A stretch of DNA of 32,476 nt from Thioalkalivibrio sp. HK1 (lineage in GTDB: Bacteria; Pseudomonadota; Gammaproteobacteria; HK1). Every line of letters starts with the position of its first letter. Position 1 is the first letter of the stretch. Where the stretch lies: assembly GCA_000583135.1 (NCBI GenBank), contig JFBG01000069.1:1-32476 (forward strand), read 5' to 3'. Positions 24,779 through 32,476 of the stretch are shown piece after piece. The notes beneath the pieces were generated by a model. It made no database searches. It was given only the letters and a program-made list of their open reading frames with translations, and was not told the origin of the DNA. Both the position numbers and the translations under genes were made by a program.

Positions 24779-26542
24779 TTAGCGAGAGACGGTGAGCTCC
24801 GCATAACGAGGCAACAAGCAGCGCTGATCTTGCATCGCATCTCGACGAAAGGGAGCGCCGAGTTCCTTGTTGACCACCACCTCGATCAAGGTGGTCCGAC
24901 CTTCACCTTGAGCGGCGCAAGACGCCCGCATCGCCTCGCTCAACGCCTCCATCGATTCGACCCGCACCCCCTCCAGGCCGAAAGCCTTGGCCACTTCGGC
25001 ATAGCTGAAGTCGTCGCCGAGCTCGGTGCCGACGAAACGCTCGTCGAACCAAAGAATATCGTTTTTCTTCTCCGCCCCCCATTGCTCGTTGCGGAAAACG
25101 ACGATGGTGACCGGGATCTGCATCCGATCGCAGGTCGGCAACTCGTTGAGGCTGATCCCGAAGGCTCCGTCTCCCACGAGGGCCACGGCCGGGCGATTCG
25201 GGCAGGCGAGCTTGGCTCCCATGATGGCGGGAAAGGCATAGCCGCAATTGCCGAACATCCCGGGGGCGAGGAAGCTCCTGGGCTGCTCGAAGGGGAGATA
25301 GCTATTGGCCATCGCGCAGATATTGCCGATATCGGTCGAGACCATCGCATCCGGGGGCAGACCGTCCTGAATCGCCCGCAATGCCTGGCGCGGCGCCATT
25401 CGATTCGGGGCCGCCGCTTGCGCCTTCGCATTCCACTGGCTGCCGGCATCGTCCTCCTCGTGATCCCAACCCGCAAGTTTTTGCAGCCAAGCGGATTTTG
25501 CGGTGGCGATCGCGTTGCGGCGCCGCTCCCCCGCTTCGCCCGGGGAATGCCCTTCGAGGGCGTCGACGAGCTGCAAGGCCACCGCTCGGGTATCGCCACA
25601 GATGCCGATATCGATCGGCTTGGCCAAGCCGAGCATGTCGGGGTTCGCATCCACTTGGATGATGCGCGCCTTCCCCGTCCAATAATCGATATTGTGCTGC
25701 GGCAGGGTGCTGAAAGGATTGAGTCGGGTGCCCAAGGCGAGGATCACATCGGCATCTTTGATCAATGTCATCGCCGATTCCCAGCCTTGGTAGCCGAGCG
25801 GACCGACGGCCAGAGGATGGCTTGCAGGAAAGCTGTCGTTATGCAAATAGCTGTTGGCGACCGGAGCCTCCAAGCATTCGGCGAGCCGCCGACACTCGTC
25901 CACCGCATCTCCTAGCACCACCCCGGCCCCGGCGACGATCATCGGGAATTTCGCCTGCCGCAGAAGATCCGCAGCGCGGGCCACGATCTCGGTATCGCCG
26001 GGCTGACGACCGGGGAGGATCGGCTGCGGAATCTCGACATCGATGATCTGGCAAAAATAATCGCGGGGGATATTGAATTGCACCGGCGCACTGTGCTGAC
26101 GGGCGCGCTGAAAACAGCGGCTCAGCGATTCCACAATCCGCGATGGATGCGCGAGGGTTTCCTGATGGCAGGTGATTTCCTCGAAATAGGGCAACTGGCG
26201 CGTTTCCTGAAACCCCCCGAGGCCTTGGGTTTTGGCGCCGGTCTCCGGGGTGATCACGATCATCGGGGTGTGGTTCCAGTAGGCGGCGGCCACGGCGGTG
26301 ACGAAGTTGGTGATCCCCGGACCGTTCTGGGCGATGCATACCGCTATTTCGCCGCCGGCGCGACAGTAACCATCCGCCATGTGCGCTGCGCCTTGCTCAT
26401 GGGCGACATCGACGAAGCGAATGCCGGCGCGAGCGAATATATCCAGCCCCGGCATGAAAGCCGAACCGACGATTCCGAAGGCCACCTTCACGCCGTTGAT
26501 TCTGAGGGTCTCGACGAAGGCTTCTTGAGAGGTCATCTGCAT
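24779..26542 (-). CDS. xsc: Sulfoacetaldehyde acetyltransferase
   Basis: Xsc is a TPP enzyme that converts sulfoacetaldehyde and phosphate to acetyl phosphate and sulfite, the C-S-cleaving step in degradation of taurine, isethionate and related sulfonates. The 587-residue product matches the family throughout: SQEAFVETL and FGIVGSAFMPGLDIF; VAHEQGAAHMADGY with Glu49 for TPP activation; FNIPRDYFCQIIDVEIPQP; NSYLHNDSFPASHPLAVGPL; MVSTDIGNICAMANSYL; and MFGNCGYAFPAIMGAKLACP. The cofactor motif is VGDGAFGISLNEL through FRNEQWGAEKKNDILW (about residues 456-490), and the end carries KELGAPFRRDA. These are diagnostic for Xsc rather than acetolactate synthase. The start at 26542 lacks a strong ribosome site; MTSQ at 26536 is the alternative. 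The usual pta, taurine transaminase or sulfite exporter genes are absent here, but an MFS exporter gene precedes it. Confidence 0.93.
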   Translation of the reverse strand: MQMTSQEAFVETLRINGVKVAFGIVGSAFMPGLDIFARAGIRFVDVAHEQGAAHMADGYCRAGGEIAVCIAQNGPGITNFVTAVAAAYWNHTPMIVITPETGAKTQGLGGFQETRQLPYFEEITCHQETLAHPSRIVESLSRCFQRARQHSAPVQFNIPRDYFCQIIDVEIPQPILPGRQPGDTEIVARAADLLRQAKFPMIVAGAGVVLGDAVDECRRLAECLEAPVANSYLHNDSFPASHPLAVGPLGYQGWESAMTLIKDADVILALGTRLNPFSTLPQHNIDYWTGKARIIQVDANPDMLGLAKPIDIGICGDTRAVALQLVDALEGHSPGEAGERRRNAIATAKSAWLQKLAGWDHEEDDAGSQWNAKAQAAAPNRMAPRQALRAIQDGLPPDAMVSTDIGNICAMANSYLPFEQPRSFLAPGMFGNCGYAFPAIMGAKLACPNRPAVALVGDGAFGISLNELPTCDRMQIPVTIVVFRNEQWGAEKKNDILWFDERFVGTELGDDFSYAEVAKAFGLEGVRVESMEALSEAMRASCAAQGEGRTTLIEVVVNKELGAPFRRDAMQDQRCLLPRYAELTVSR

Positions 26543-26719
26543 CTTCTTGGATCCTATTGAGTGGTATTGACGAAAAAGGGGCGACGAAACGCAAGCCGTT
26601 CAGTGTGCCCGATAGCGAGCGACAGGGCAAGAGATCGCGATGGAAATGCGATGGAAAAAGAAGCGAACCCCTATAGGGTACCGAAAACCGGAAGCGAACA
26701 TGCGCTGCGCGCCGGGATT

Positions 26720-28081
26720 TCAGCGCGGGGCGCCGAAAAGGGCCATCGACGCCGGTGCGCCGCCGCTCAGTCGGCGCAGGATCGACAGTGCCAGCAGGCC
26801 TTCTGCGGCGTTGATCAAAAAAGCGATCGACGGGCCGAAATTCTCGGCGAGCCAACCGATATGCAAAAAACCGATCGGTCCGGTGCCGATGCAAAGCGTC
26901 AACGCCCCGAGGATACGACTGCGATATTCCGCCGGAGCGTTGAGGTAGGAAAGAGCGCTTTGCATCGCCGAGAAACAAGCCCCGGCAAGCCCGATCGCCA
27001 ACAAGATCATCATCGCCACGAGAAAGGAGGCGAGGGTGCCGGTCTCGTCCTCGGCGCCCGCCGAGAAGGAAAGGCAGATCAACCCCAAGATCCCGATCAA
27101 GAGCAGATAGATCGCGGTCCCGAAATGGTAGATCACCGCGAATTGACGGGGGCGGGCAAAAAGAGCCAAGGCGATGGCGCCGATGAAGGCGCCCAAACCC
27201 TCGCCGCTCGAAAGGAGGCCGATCAACGCCGGGCCGAGTCCGAGGATATCGGCCCCGACCACCGGAATCATCGAGGTGAAGGGAAAGCCCCACAGGTTGA
27301 AGACGATGGTGATGGAAAAGATCCAACGAAGCCTCGCATCCTCGATGACGAAACGAAAACCCGACATCAGCTCGCCGAAGAAATGCCCGCCTCGCACCCT
27401 AAGCTTCCTCGCATCTTTCGCAGAAGGAATCGATGCGATCGCCACCACGCAGATAGCGAAAAGGGCCGTGCTTAAGATGAAGACCCCGCTCAAACTGAAC
27501 CATTCCAGAACGACACCGCCGAGCACCGGCCCGAGCATTCTGGTGGAACTCGAGGCCGCCGAATCCAGACTCATCGCCGGGGCCAGATCTTCGGCCTTCG
27601 TGACATCCCCGAGCAGACGGCGGCGCACCGGAATATCCGTCGCCCAGAGCATCCCGCCGACGAACGAGGCCAGCGCCACCGGCCAAAAGCCGAATGATAG
27701 ACGGGCGGCGGCGACGGCCATCGCCAACGAAAACAAAAGAGCGATCGTCAGCGAGACGAGCACCAGCAGCTTGCGGTCGCTGCGATCGGCGAAAACCCCG
27801 ACAAAGGGGCCGCACAAGGCCAACGGCAGCATCCACAAAAGCGGGATCAGGGAAACGAGCAAGGGCGAGCCGGTGATCTCGAAGGTGTGGATCCCCAGCG
27901 CCAAAAACTGGAGCCACCGCACGATGCCGACCAAAGCACCGGTACCCCAGACCGCAAGAAAGGTTCGGTTGCCGAATAACAAGCGCGAAACGCTCGCATC
28001 GGGCGCTGCGAACGATAGAAGCCTTCTCACCGTCTTTGCATCATCGAAGCCACCGGGGAATCGGCGAGATCGAGGGCGCAT
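26720..28081 (-). CDS. MFS transporter (MFS_3/EntS-like)
   Basis: This inner-membrane carrier of about 453 residues (from ATG 28081) has twelve hydrophobic segments. Between TM2 and TM3 is GVFADRSDRKLLVLVS, the MFS loop motif. Later marks are LGDVTKAEDLAPAMSLDSAA and TRMLGPVLGG, which recall the MFS_3/enterobactin-exporter branch. The start is unclear. The frame is open to ATG 28171, an ATG at 28081 lacks a ribosome site, and a GTG at 28030 overlaps the stop of an upstream frame as GTGA and would begin RRLLSFAAPDASVSR just ahead of TM1. The stop is 177 bases before xsc on the same strand, so it may be co-expressed with xsc and could handle a sulfonate or sulfite. That role is inferred from position only. 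Confidence 0.85.
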   Translation of the reverse strand: MRPRSRRFPGGFDDAKTVRRLLSFAAPDASVSRLLFGNRTFLAVWGTGALVGIVRWLQFLALGIHTFEITGSPLLVSLIPLLWMLPLALCGPFVGVFADRSDRKLLVLVSLTIALLFSLAMAVAAARLSFGFWPVALASFVGGMLWATDIPVRRRLLGDVTKAEDLAPAMSLDSAASSSTRMLGPVLGGVVLEWFSLSGVFILSTALFAICVVAIASIPSAKDARKLRVRGGHFFGELMSGFRFVIEDARLRWIFSITIVFNLWGFPFTSMIPVVGADILGLGPALIGLLSSGEGLGAFIGAIALALFARPRQFAVIYHFGTAIYLLLIGILGLICLSFSAGAEDETGTLASFLVAMMILLAIGLAGACFSAMQSALSYLNAPAEYRSRILGALTLCIGTGPIGFLHIGWLAENFGPSIAFLINAAEGLLALSILRRLSGGAPASMALFGAPR

Positions 28082-28629
28082 ATCGCCGGCGCCCCGCCAA
28101 TGAGTTGCCCGCAACCGCCGGGCTCGCACTGCCAAAACCCCTTGCACCGAGGGCATCGATGCCATCGACATTCAAAGGTTGCAAAGAGTCCGAATCCGCC
28201 GCCGGGGTCGGCTTCGCCCTTGTCGGCCGGGGCGATCGCCCGAGCGCAAGCCCGAGCTTCGAGCCTCGGTGCGAAAAACGGAGGTGATCCGGCATATCGA
28301 GCCTCTTTTCTTGCCAAGACCCCCGCCTTGCTCGGCGAGTCCAAGGCGCTACGGAAATATTCGGCCCCGCCCCTCGATAAGCGCTTTTTGCGCTTTGAAT
28401 GCCGCCCTCTTATGAGATATCGATCGCTTTCAAACGGGCGGGAGGGCGATACCTCCTCGATGTCCCTTCGCACTCCCAAGCGCTGCGGATTTCGATCCGG
28501 GATCTGCGTAGGCACCCAACCGGATCGAAAATCCCTTTGATCTTCGAATCTCCCCCGACCCATCGATCGTCTTTTCAACTGAGAAGGCTTTCGCGATACC
28601 GGCAAGCCCACCGGTGGCTCGGGCGGCTA
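28082..28629. other. Region between MFS gene and protease array, with a possible short zinc-ribbon frame
   Basis: About 550 bases without a secure gene. On the minus strand an open frame from 28611 ends at 28027 in a stop that overlaps a GTG of the MFS frame. Its last 50 codons read CRWHRCPRCKGFWQCEPGGCGQ, a CPxC...CxxxxCG zinc-ribbon-like pattern. It has no convincing start of its own, and the upstream part is the relic leader described at 28257-28420, so it may be chance or a decayed gene. Confidence 0.3.
28257..28420 (-). repeat. Relic copy of the protease leader region (copy A)
   Basis: On the minus strand this stretch is a diverged copy of the 5' regions of the two metalloprotease genes. 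It shares GGCCGAATATTT, an AAAGAGGCTCG-like ribosome site and then ATG at 28295 with MPDHLRFSHRGSK, the same opening as MPDHFRFSY in the proteases. After about 14 codons the similarity stops. It is evidently the end of a deleted array member now lying upstream of the MFS gene. Confidence 0.65.
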
Positions 28630-30135
28630 TCAGTGCATGCTGACTTCGCTGTTGTTGACCAGAGCGTTCCCTCCGGTCCGCGTCAGAATCTGGGCAGTGA
28701 TATAAAACGACGAGACCAAGTGGCATGAAAGCCCCATCCCTTGCCATCGATGATCGATCAACTCGACGAGCCTTTGGCTTTGGAAATGCTCGACGCTCCC
28801 CCTTTCGACGGTCTCCAAACTGCCCTCATGCAAGGTGCCGTCATCCTCCCAACAGCGGATAGCGATATCGTCGCAGTCCGAATGGATAGCGACGGGGCAG
28901 TGGACCCTGATATTCGACTCGTCCACACCACCGGGAGCGGGGATCGAATAGAGCCTGACGATGTATCTTTCCTCGCTATACGAGGGCTCGGCAATGGCGG
29001 TGTTGTTGATCAGCACTCCGTTGCCCGATCGGGTCCACACTTGACCCGAAATAGAACGGGGGCTGCGCAATTTGCATGTCAGTCGTTTATCCCAAGGAGT
29101 GCCGCCGGTGATGCGCATCAGATCGGCGGAACTCAAAACGGAAACCCCGGCGGCAGGGACTTCATCGGGCAAGGTGCCGGAAAAAGCGCGCCCGCTACCT
29201 TGATCCGTGCAATCGAGAAAAACCGGACAATCGCTCCGCTCGTCCTCGCAGCGAATGCGGATCGTGGACTGATCTTCGGCGGTGATCGGGGCGATGGCTT
29301 GGAGCATGGCTCGGGGCGGGTCGGCAGCCCCGACCGGCCGGCCCTCGCTACCGTAAATCGCCATGATCCCCTCGATATCATCGGGTTGCAAACGATCGAT
29401 ATTGCTGATCGTCGAGTTCATGATCGCAGCCACCTCCTGACCCGCTTCGTCCGGGTGATCGAGCCCCCATGTATGGCCGAATTCGTGGATGGCAACGCGG
29501 TGCATATCGAAAAGAACGGTGTCATCCGACAACCTTCGCCCAGGACCCGAATAGCTGTTCCAAGTCACTGCCGTATTGAAAACGACATCGCTTTCCCGCA
29601 TGACGCCGCTTTCGAAGTTCCAGCGATTGAAGGCGATCGCTATGCTGCGATCGTCGAAGGCATAGCCGCAATAGGTATCACCGACGGTGATGGTATTGGT
29701 TCCATCACCGATGATGCATCTCGGTTTGGCAGGCAAGCTCGTGATATTGATGCGCAATCCGGCATCGGTTCGATAAAATTGATCGGCAGCGCTTCGGACC
29801 ACATCCTCCCAGCAAGGGCCGAATTCATAAAGCTCCACACCTTGCGCTCTCGGCAGACAGGTAGCGCCTTCGTTCCCCCCGAAACGCGCCTCCATTTCGA
29901 TCTCGCGCCGATCCCATTTGAGCGGCTCCCCGCTATCGCTTTTCCAGTGCACCCACGCCTTCGCCATCCCCGTCGGTAAGATGATCGGGAGAAAAAAGAT
30001 GCTTGCGAAAACCGCTATCGCAAGCAAAGCGCTGCCCAACGACGCTGTCGAAGCATCATCGGCAGCGGACCATCGATCGCTTGCTCGCGCTTGGCCTTTC
30101 GATCCTCGGTACGAAAAACGGAAATGATCCGGCAT
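28630..30135 (-). CDS. Exported matrixin-like zinc metalloprotease with C-terminal duplicated cysteine module (array copy 1)
   Basis: The protein has 501 residues from ATG 30135; AAGGAAAGGGG lies upstream, and the same start and ribosome site recur in the next copy. About 36 polar residues precede a hydrophobic segment (LLAIAVFASIFFLPIILPTG) ending MAKAW, a probable long signal peptide. The protease domain has the zinc motif HEFGHTWGLDHPDE (about residue 216; three His and catalytic Glu) and IMNSTI with the Met-turn, as in M10-type metzincins. Helper cysteines (CLPR, GPCWEDV, RCIIGDG, DTYCGY) precede it. After YGSEGRPV comes the two-half module: AIAPITAEDQSTIRIRC to QVWTRSGNGVLINNT, then SIPAPGGVDESNIRVHC to QILTRTGGNALVNNS. 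No propeptide cysteine switch is evident. The substrate is presumably an extracellular protein. It is about 90 percent alike in the module to the next copy. Confidence 0.88.
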   Translation of the reverse strand: MPDHFRFSYRGSKGQARASDRWSAADDASTASLGSALLAIAVFASIFFLPIILPTGMAKAWVHWKSDSGEPLKWDRREIEMEARFGGNEGATCLPRAQGVELYEFGPCWEDVVRSAADQFYRTDAGLRINITSLPAKPRCIIGDGTNTITVGDTYCGYAFDDRSIAIAFNRWNFESGVMRESDVVFNTAVTWNSYSGPGRRLSDDTVLFDMHRVAIHEFGHTWGLDHPDEAGQEVAAIMNSTISNIDRLQPDDIEGIMAIYGSEGRPVGAADPPRAMLQAIAPITAEDQSTIRIRCEDERSDCPVFLDCTDQGSGRAFSGTLPDEVPAAGVSVLSSADLMRITGGTPWDKRLTCKLRSPRSISGQVWTRSGNGVLINNTAIAEPSYSEERYIVRLYSIPAPGGVDESNIRVHCPVAIHSDCDDIAIRCWEDDGTLHEGSLETVERGSVEHFQSQRLVELIDHRWQGMGLSCHLVSSFYITAQILTRTGGNALVNNSEVSMH

Positions 30136-30260
30136 GCCGGCTAGCCCCTTTCCTTGACCTAAGCCCCGCCTTGCTCGCAGAGCCCTGTGCTTTATGAAAA
30201 TATTCGGCCTTGCCCTTCACGAGGTGTCTTTTGCACTTTCAACCGCGCAGTTTGGCGATA
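30100..30260 (-). repeat. Protease leader region (copy B)
   Basis: This minus-strand upstream region of array copy 1 shares long blocks with copies A and C. They include TTGAAAGTGCAAAAGAC, GGGCAAGGCCGAATATTTTC, GGCGGGGCTT, AAGGAAAG and the first codons MPDHFRFSY. Conservation in non-coding DNA suggests a shared promoter or simply recent duplication. I could not assign -35 and -10 boxes with standard spacing. Confidence 0.6.
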
Positions 30261-30334
30261 TCACCATCTCGAATCCACGAAGATCGCGCTCGCAAATTCC
30301 GCGATACCGACAATCCGACAGGTTGTTCGGGCGG

Positions 30335-31864
30335 CTATCGCTGCATGGGAAGACGACCGACTTCGCTGTTGTTGACCAGAGCGTTCCCTCCGGTACGGGT
30401 CAGGATCTGGGCGGTGATCCCGAACGACGAGACCAACTTGCACGAAAGCCCCATCCCTTGCCATCGATGATCGATCAGATCGGCGAGCCTTTGGCTTTGG
30501 AAATGCTCGACGCTCCCCCTTTCGACGGTCTCCAAACTGCCCTCGTGCAAGGTGCCGTCATCCTCCCAACAGCGGATAGCGATATCGTCGCAATCCGAAT
30601 GGGCATCGATGGGGCAGTGGACCCTGATATTCGACTCGTCCACACCACCGGGAGCGGGGATCGAATAGAGCCTGACGGTGTATCTTTCCTCGCTATACGA
30701 GGGCTCGGCAACGGCGGTATTGTTGATCAGTACCCCATTGCCCGATCGGGTCCACACCTGACCCGAAACATCGCGAGGGCTACGCAATTTGCATGTCAGT
30801 CGTTTATCCCAAGGGGTGCCACCGGTGATGCGCACGATATCGGCGGAGCTCAAAGCAAACGACCCTCCGGCGGGGATTTGATCGGACAAGGCACCGGAAA
30901 AAGCGCGGCCGCTCCCCTGATCCGTGCAATCGAGAAAAACCGGACAATCGCTCTGCTCGTCCTCGCAGCGAATGCGGATCGTGGACCGATCTTCGGCGGT
31001 GATCGGGGCGATGGCTTGGAGCACGACTCGGGGCGGATCGGCAGCCCCGGCCGAAATGCCCTTGCTACCGTAGATCGCCAAGATCCCCTCGATATCATCG
31101 GGTTGCAAACGATCGATATCGCTGACCGCCGAGTTCATGATCGCAGCCACCGTCTGCCCCGATTCATCCGGATGATAAAGCCCCCATGTATGGCCGAATT
31201 CGTGGATGGCAACGCGGTGCATGTCGAAAAGCATGGTGTCATTCGACAACCTTCGCCTGGGGCCCGAATAGCTGTTCCAAGTCACGGCGGTATTGAAAAC
31301 GACATCGCTTTCCAAAATGATGCCGTTTTTGATGGTGTAGCGATTGAATGCGATCGCCACGCTGCGATCGCCGAAGGCATAGCCGCAATAGGTATCCCCG
31401 ACGGTGATGGTGTTGGTTCCATCACCGATGATGCATGTTCGTTCGGCAGGCGAACTCGTGATATCGATGCGCAATCTGGCGTCGGTTCGATAGTACTGAT
31501 CGGCGGCGCTTCGGACCACATCCTCCCAGCAAGGGCCGAATTCATAAAGCTCCACACCTTCCGCTCTCGGCAAACAGGTAGCGCCTTCGTTTCCTCCGAG
31601 GCGCGCCTCCATTTCGATCTCGCGCCGATCCCATTTGAGGGGCTCCCCGCTCTCGCTTCTCCACTGCACCCACGCCTCGGCCATCCCCATCGGTAAGGTG
31701 ATCGGGAGAAAAAAGGTGATTGCGAAAACCGCCGTCGCCAGCAAAGGGTTGACCGGCGCCGCTGTCGAAGCATCATCGGCAGCGGACCATCGATCGCTTG
31801 CTCGCGCTCGGCCTGTCGATCCTCGGGTCGAGCCTTGGTAGGAAAAACGGAAATGATCCGGCAT
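30335..31864 (-). CDS. Exported matrixin-like zinc metalloprotease with C-terminal duplicated cysteine module (array copy 2)
   Basis: The protein has 509 residues from ATG 31864 behind AAGGAAAGAGG. It is a close paralogue of the 28630-30135 gene over its whole length, with the same long signal region (LLATAVFAITFFLPITLPMG, then MAEAW). The zinc site is HEFGHTWGLYHPDES, with one residue changed inside the motif (Tyr for Asp before the last His) but all ligands kept. Differences cluster in the signal region, the segment RYTIKNGIILESDVVF and the linker KGISAGAADPP. The duplicated module is nearly identical except for the very end, which reads NNSEVGRLPMQR instead of NNSEVSMH. The two genes lie head-to-tail with 199 bases between them, and each has its own leader, so each may have its own promoter. 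Confidence 0.88.
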   Translation of the reverse strand: MPDHFRFSYQGSTRGSTGRARASDRWSAADDASTAAPVNPLLATAVFAITFFLPITLPMGMAEAWVQWRSESGEPLKWDRREIEMEARLGGNEGATCLPRAEGVELYEFGPCWEDVVRSAADQYYRTDARLRIDITSSPAERTCIIGDGTNTITVGDTYCGYAFGDRSVAIAFNRYTIKNGIILESDVVFNTAVTWNSYSGPRRRLSNDTMLFDMHRVAIHEFGHTWGLYHPDESGQTVAAIMNSAVSDIDRLQPDDIEGILAIYGSKGISAGAADPPRVVLQAIAPITAEDRSTIRIRCEDEQSDCPVFLDCTDQGSGRAFSGALSDQIPAGGSFALSSADIVRITGGTPWDKRLTCKLRSPRDVSGQVWTRSGNGVLINNTAVAEPSYSEERYTVRLYSIPAPGGVDESNIRVHCPIDAHSDCDDIAIRCWEDDGTLHEGSLETVERGSVEHFQSQRLADLIDHRWQGMGLSCKLVSSFGITAQILTRTGGNALVNNSEVGRLPMQR

Positions 31865-31990
31865 GCGAGCCTCTTTCCTTGCCCAAAGCCCCGCCTTGCC
31901 CGCAGAGCCCGACGCTTTACGAAAATATTCGGCCTTGCCCTTCTCAAAGCGTCTTTTGCACTTTCAACAGACCGCCTTCACCGGCAAGCC
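31835..31990 (-). repeat. Protease leader region (copy C)
   Basis: This is the upstream region of array copy 2, matching copy B almost base for base in TTGAAAGTGCAAAAGAC and GGGCAAGGCCGAATATTTTC and in the ribosome site AAGGAAAGAGG. The sequence around 31981-32030, just after the third protease gene, also repeats after copy 1 (28598-28650: CCCACCGGTGGCTCGGGCGG). The duplicated unit is therefore gene plus both flanks. Confidence 0.6.
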
Positions 31991-32011
31991 CACCGGTGGC
32001 TCGGGCGGCTA

Positions 32012-32476
32012 TCAGTGCATGCTGACTTCGCTGTTGTTGACCAGAGCGTTGCCTCCGGTACGCGTCAGAATCTGGGCGCTGATATAAAACGACGAGGCCA
32101 AGTGGCATGAAAGCCCCATCCCTTGCCATCGATGCCCGATCAACTCTTCGAGCCTTTGGCTTTGGAAATGCTCGACGCTCCCCCTTTCGACGGTCTCCAT
32201 ACTGCCCTCGTGCAAGGTGCCGTCATCCTCCCAACAGCGGATAACGATATCGTCACAATCCGAATGGGCAGCGATGGGGCAGTGGACCCTGATATTCGAC
32301 TCGTCCACCCCACCGGGAGCGGGGATCGAATAGAGCCTGACGATGTATCTTTCCTCGCTATACGAGGGCTCGGCAATGGCGGTGTTGTTGATCAGCACCC
32401 CGTTGCCCGATCGGGTCCACACTTGGCCCGAAATAGAACGGGGGCTGCGCAACTTGCATGTCAGTCGTTTATCCCA
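32012..32476 (-). CDS. Third array member: duplicated cysteine module of a matrixin-like protease (partial, N-terminus beyond window)
   Basis: The minus-strand frame is open from the right edge (32476) to a TGA at 32014-32012, giving 154 residues. It starts inside half 1 of the module (WDKRLTCKLRSPRSISGQVW) and includes TRSGNGVLINNT, all of half 2 (SIPAPGGVDESNIRVHC to QILTRTGGNALVNNS) and the end EVSMH. It is closer to the 28630-30135 gene than to the middle copy: both share FYIxAQIL and the SEVSMH end. By analogy the missing part is a signal peptide and HExxHxxGxxH protease domain, but only the module is seen here. Confidence 0.85.
   Translation of the reverse strand, partial: WDKRLTCKLRSPRSISGQVWTRSGNGVLINNTAIAEPSYSEERYIVRLYSIPAPGGVDESNIRVHCPIAAHSDCDDIVIRCWEDDGTLHEGSMETVERGSVEHFQSQRLEELIGHRWQGMGLSCHLASSFYISAQILTRTGGNALVNNSEVSMH

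Noticed and set aside
30194..31696. 500-codon plus-strand frame, and a similar one at 28741-29979
   Set aside because: Both are antisense shadows of the protease paralogues. They resemble each other only because the sense genes are duplicates.
1..32476. CRISPR arrays, tRNA and rRNA genes, riboswitches
   Set aside because: No regularly spaced short repeats, no tRNA-like clover-leaf ends in CCA and no rRNA-like stretches were found by eye. The repeats present are protein-domain or gene duplications.

Overview
The window is a GC-rich bacterial chromosome segment with tightly packed genes on both strands. Clear Shine-Dalgarno sites, export signals on several large proteins and the enzyme repertoire suggest a Gram-negative, heterotrophic proteobacterium. 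That placement is an inference, because no rRNA or tRNA lies in the window. One gene uses an in-frame UGA as selenocysteine, so the host should also carry selA, selB, selC and selD elsewhere.

Layout. Positions 1-2395 hold the N-terminal part of a thiamine-diphosphate (TPP) enzyme (minus strand, cut by the window edge) and a HAD phosphatase. Positions 2689-6672 encode a very large exported Calx-beta-like repeat protein that ends in a duplicated cysteine module, followed by a strong intrinsic terminator. Positions 7001-12030 are metabolic: an unusual M19 dipeptidase-like protein, a DMT permease, acetoacetyl-CoA synthetase and a Nudix hydrolase. Positions 12.4-19.4 kb are bounded by two dead IS1595-family transposase remnants in opposite orientation. 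Between them lie an exported protein with four tandem GlcG/HbpS domains, a pdxJ resembling the Bacteroidota type, a PhyH dioxygenase, a zincless Fpg/Nei glycosylase and an AT-rich Mrr-type restriction endonuclease. Positions 20.07-23.49 kb form a two-gene operon of exported proteins that both carry the duplicated module. Positions 23.7-28.1 kb hold, on the minus strand, a small acidic protein, a selenocysteine peroxiredoxin with a recognisable bacterial SECIS hairpin, sulfoacetaldehyde acetyltransferase (xsc) and an MFS exporter. From 28.25 kb to the right edge there is a tandem array of near-identical exported matrixin-like metalloproteases, each ending in the same duplicated module. The array has repeated leader regions and a relic leader upstream of the MFS gene.

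Two things stand out. First, a roughly 200-residue module made of two similar cysteine-containing halves occurs in six exported proteins here. It is attached to a Calx-beta stalk, a Ca-loop domain, a lipase-like hydrolase and zinc proteases. I do not recognise it as a named domain, and it looks like a shared surface or matrix attachment or recognition unit for an extracellular enzyme set. Second, the peroxiredoxin has UGA exactly at its peroxidatic cysteine, followed by a stem-loop with the spacing and shape of a bacterial SECIS. The Xsc enzyme (sulfite-releasing), the GlcG-repeat protein and the Sec-peroxiredoxin fit a lifestyle involving organosulfonates and redox stress, but that link is speculative.
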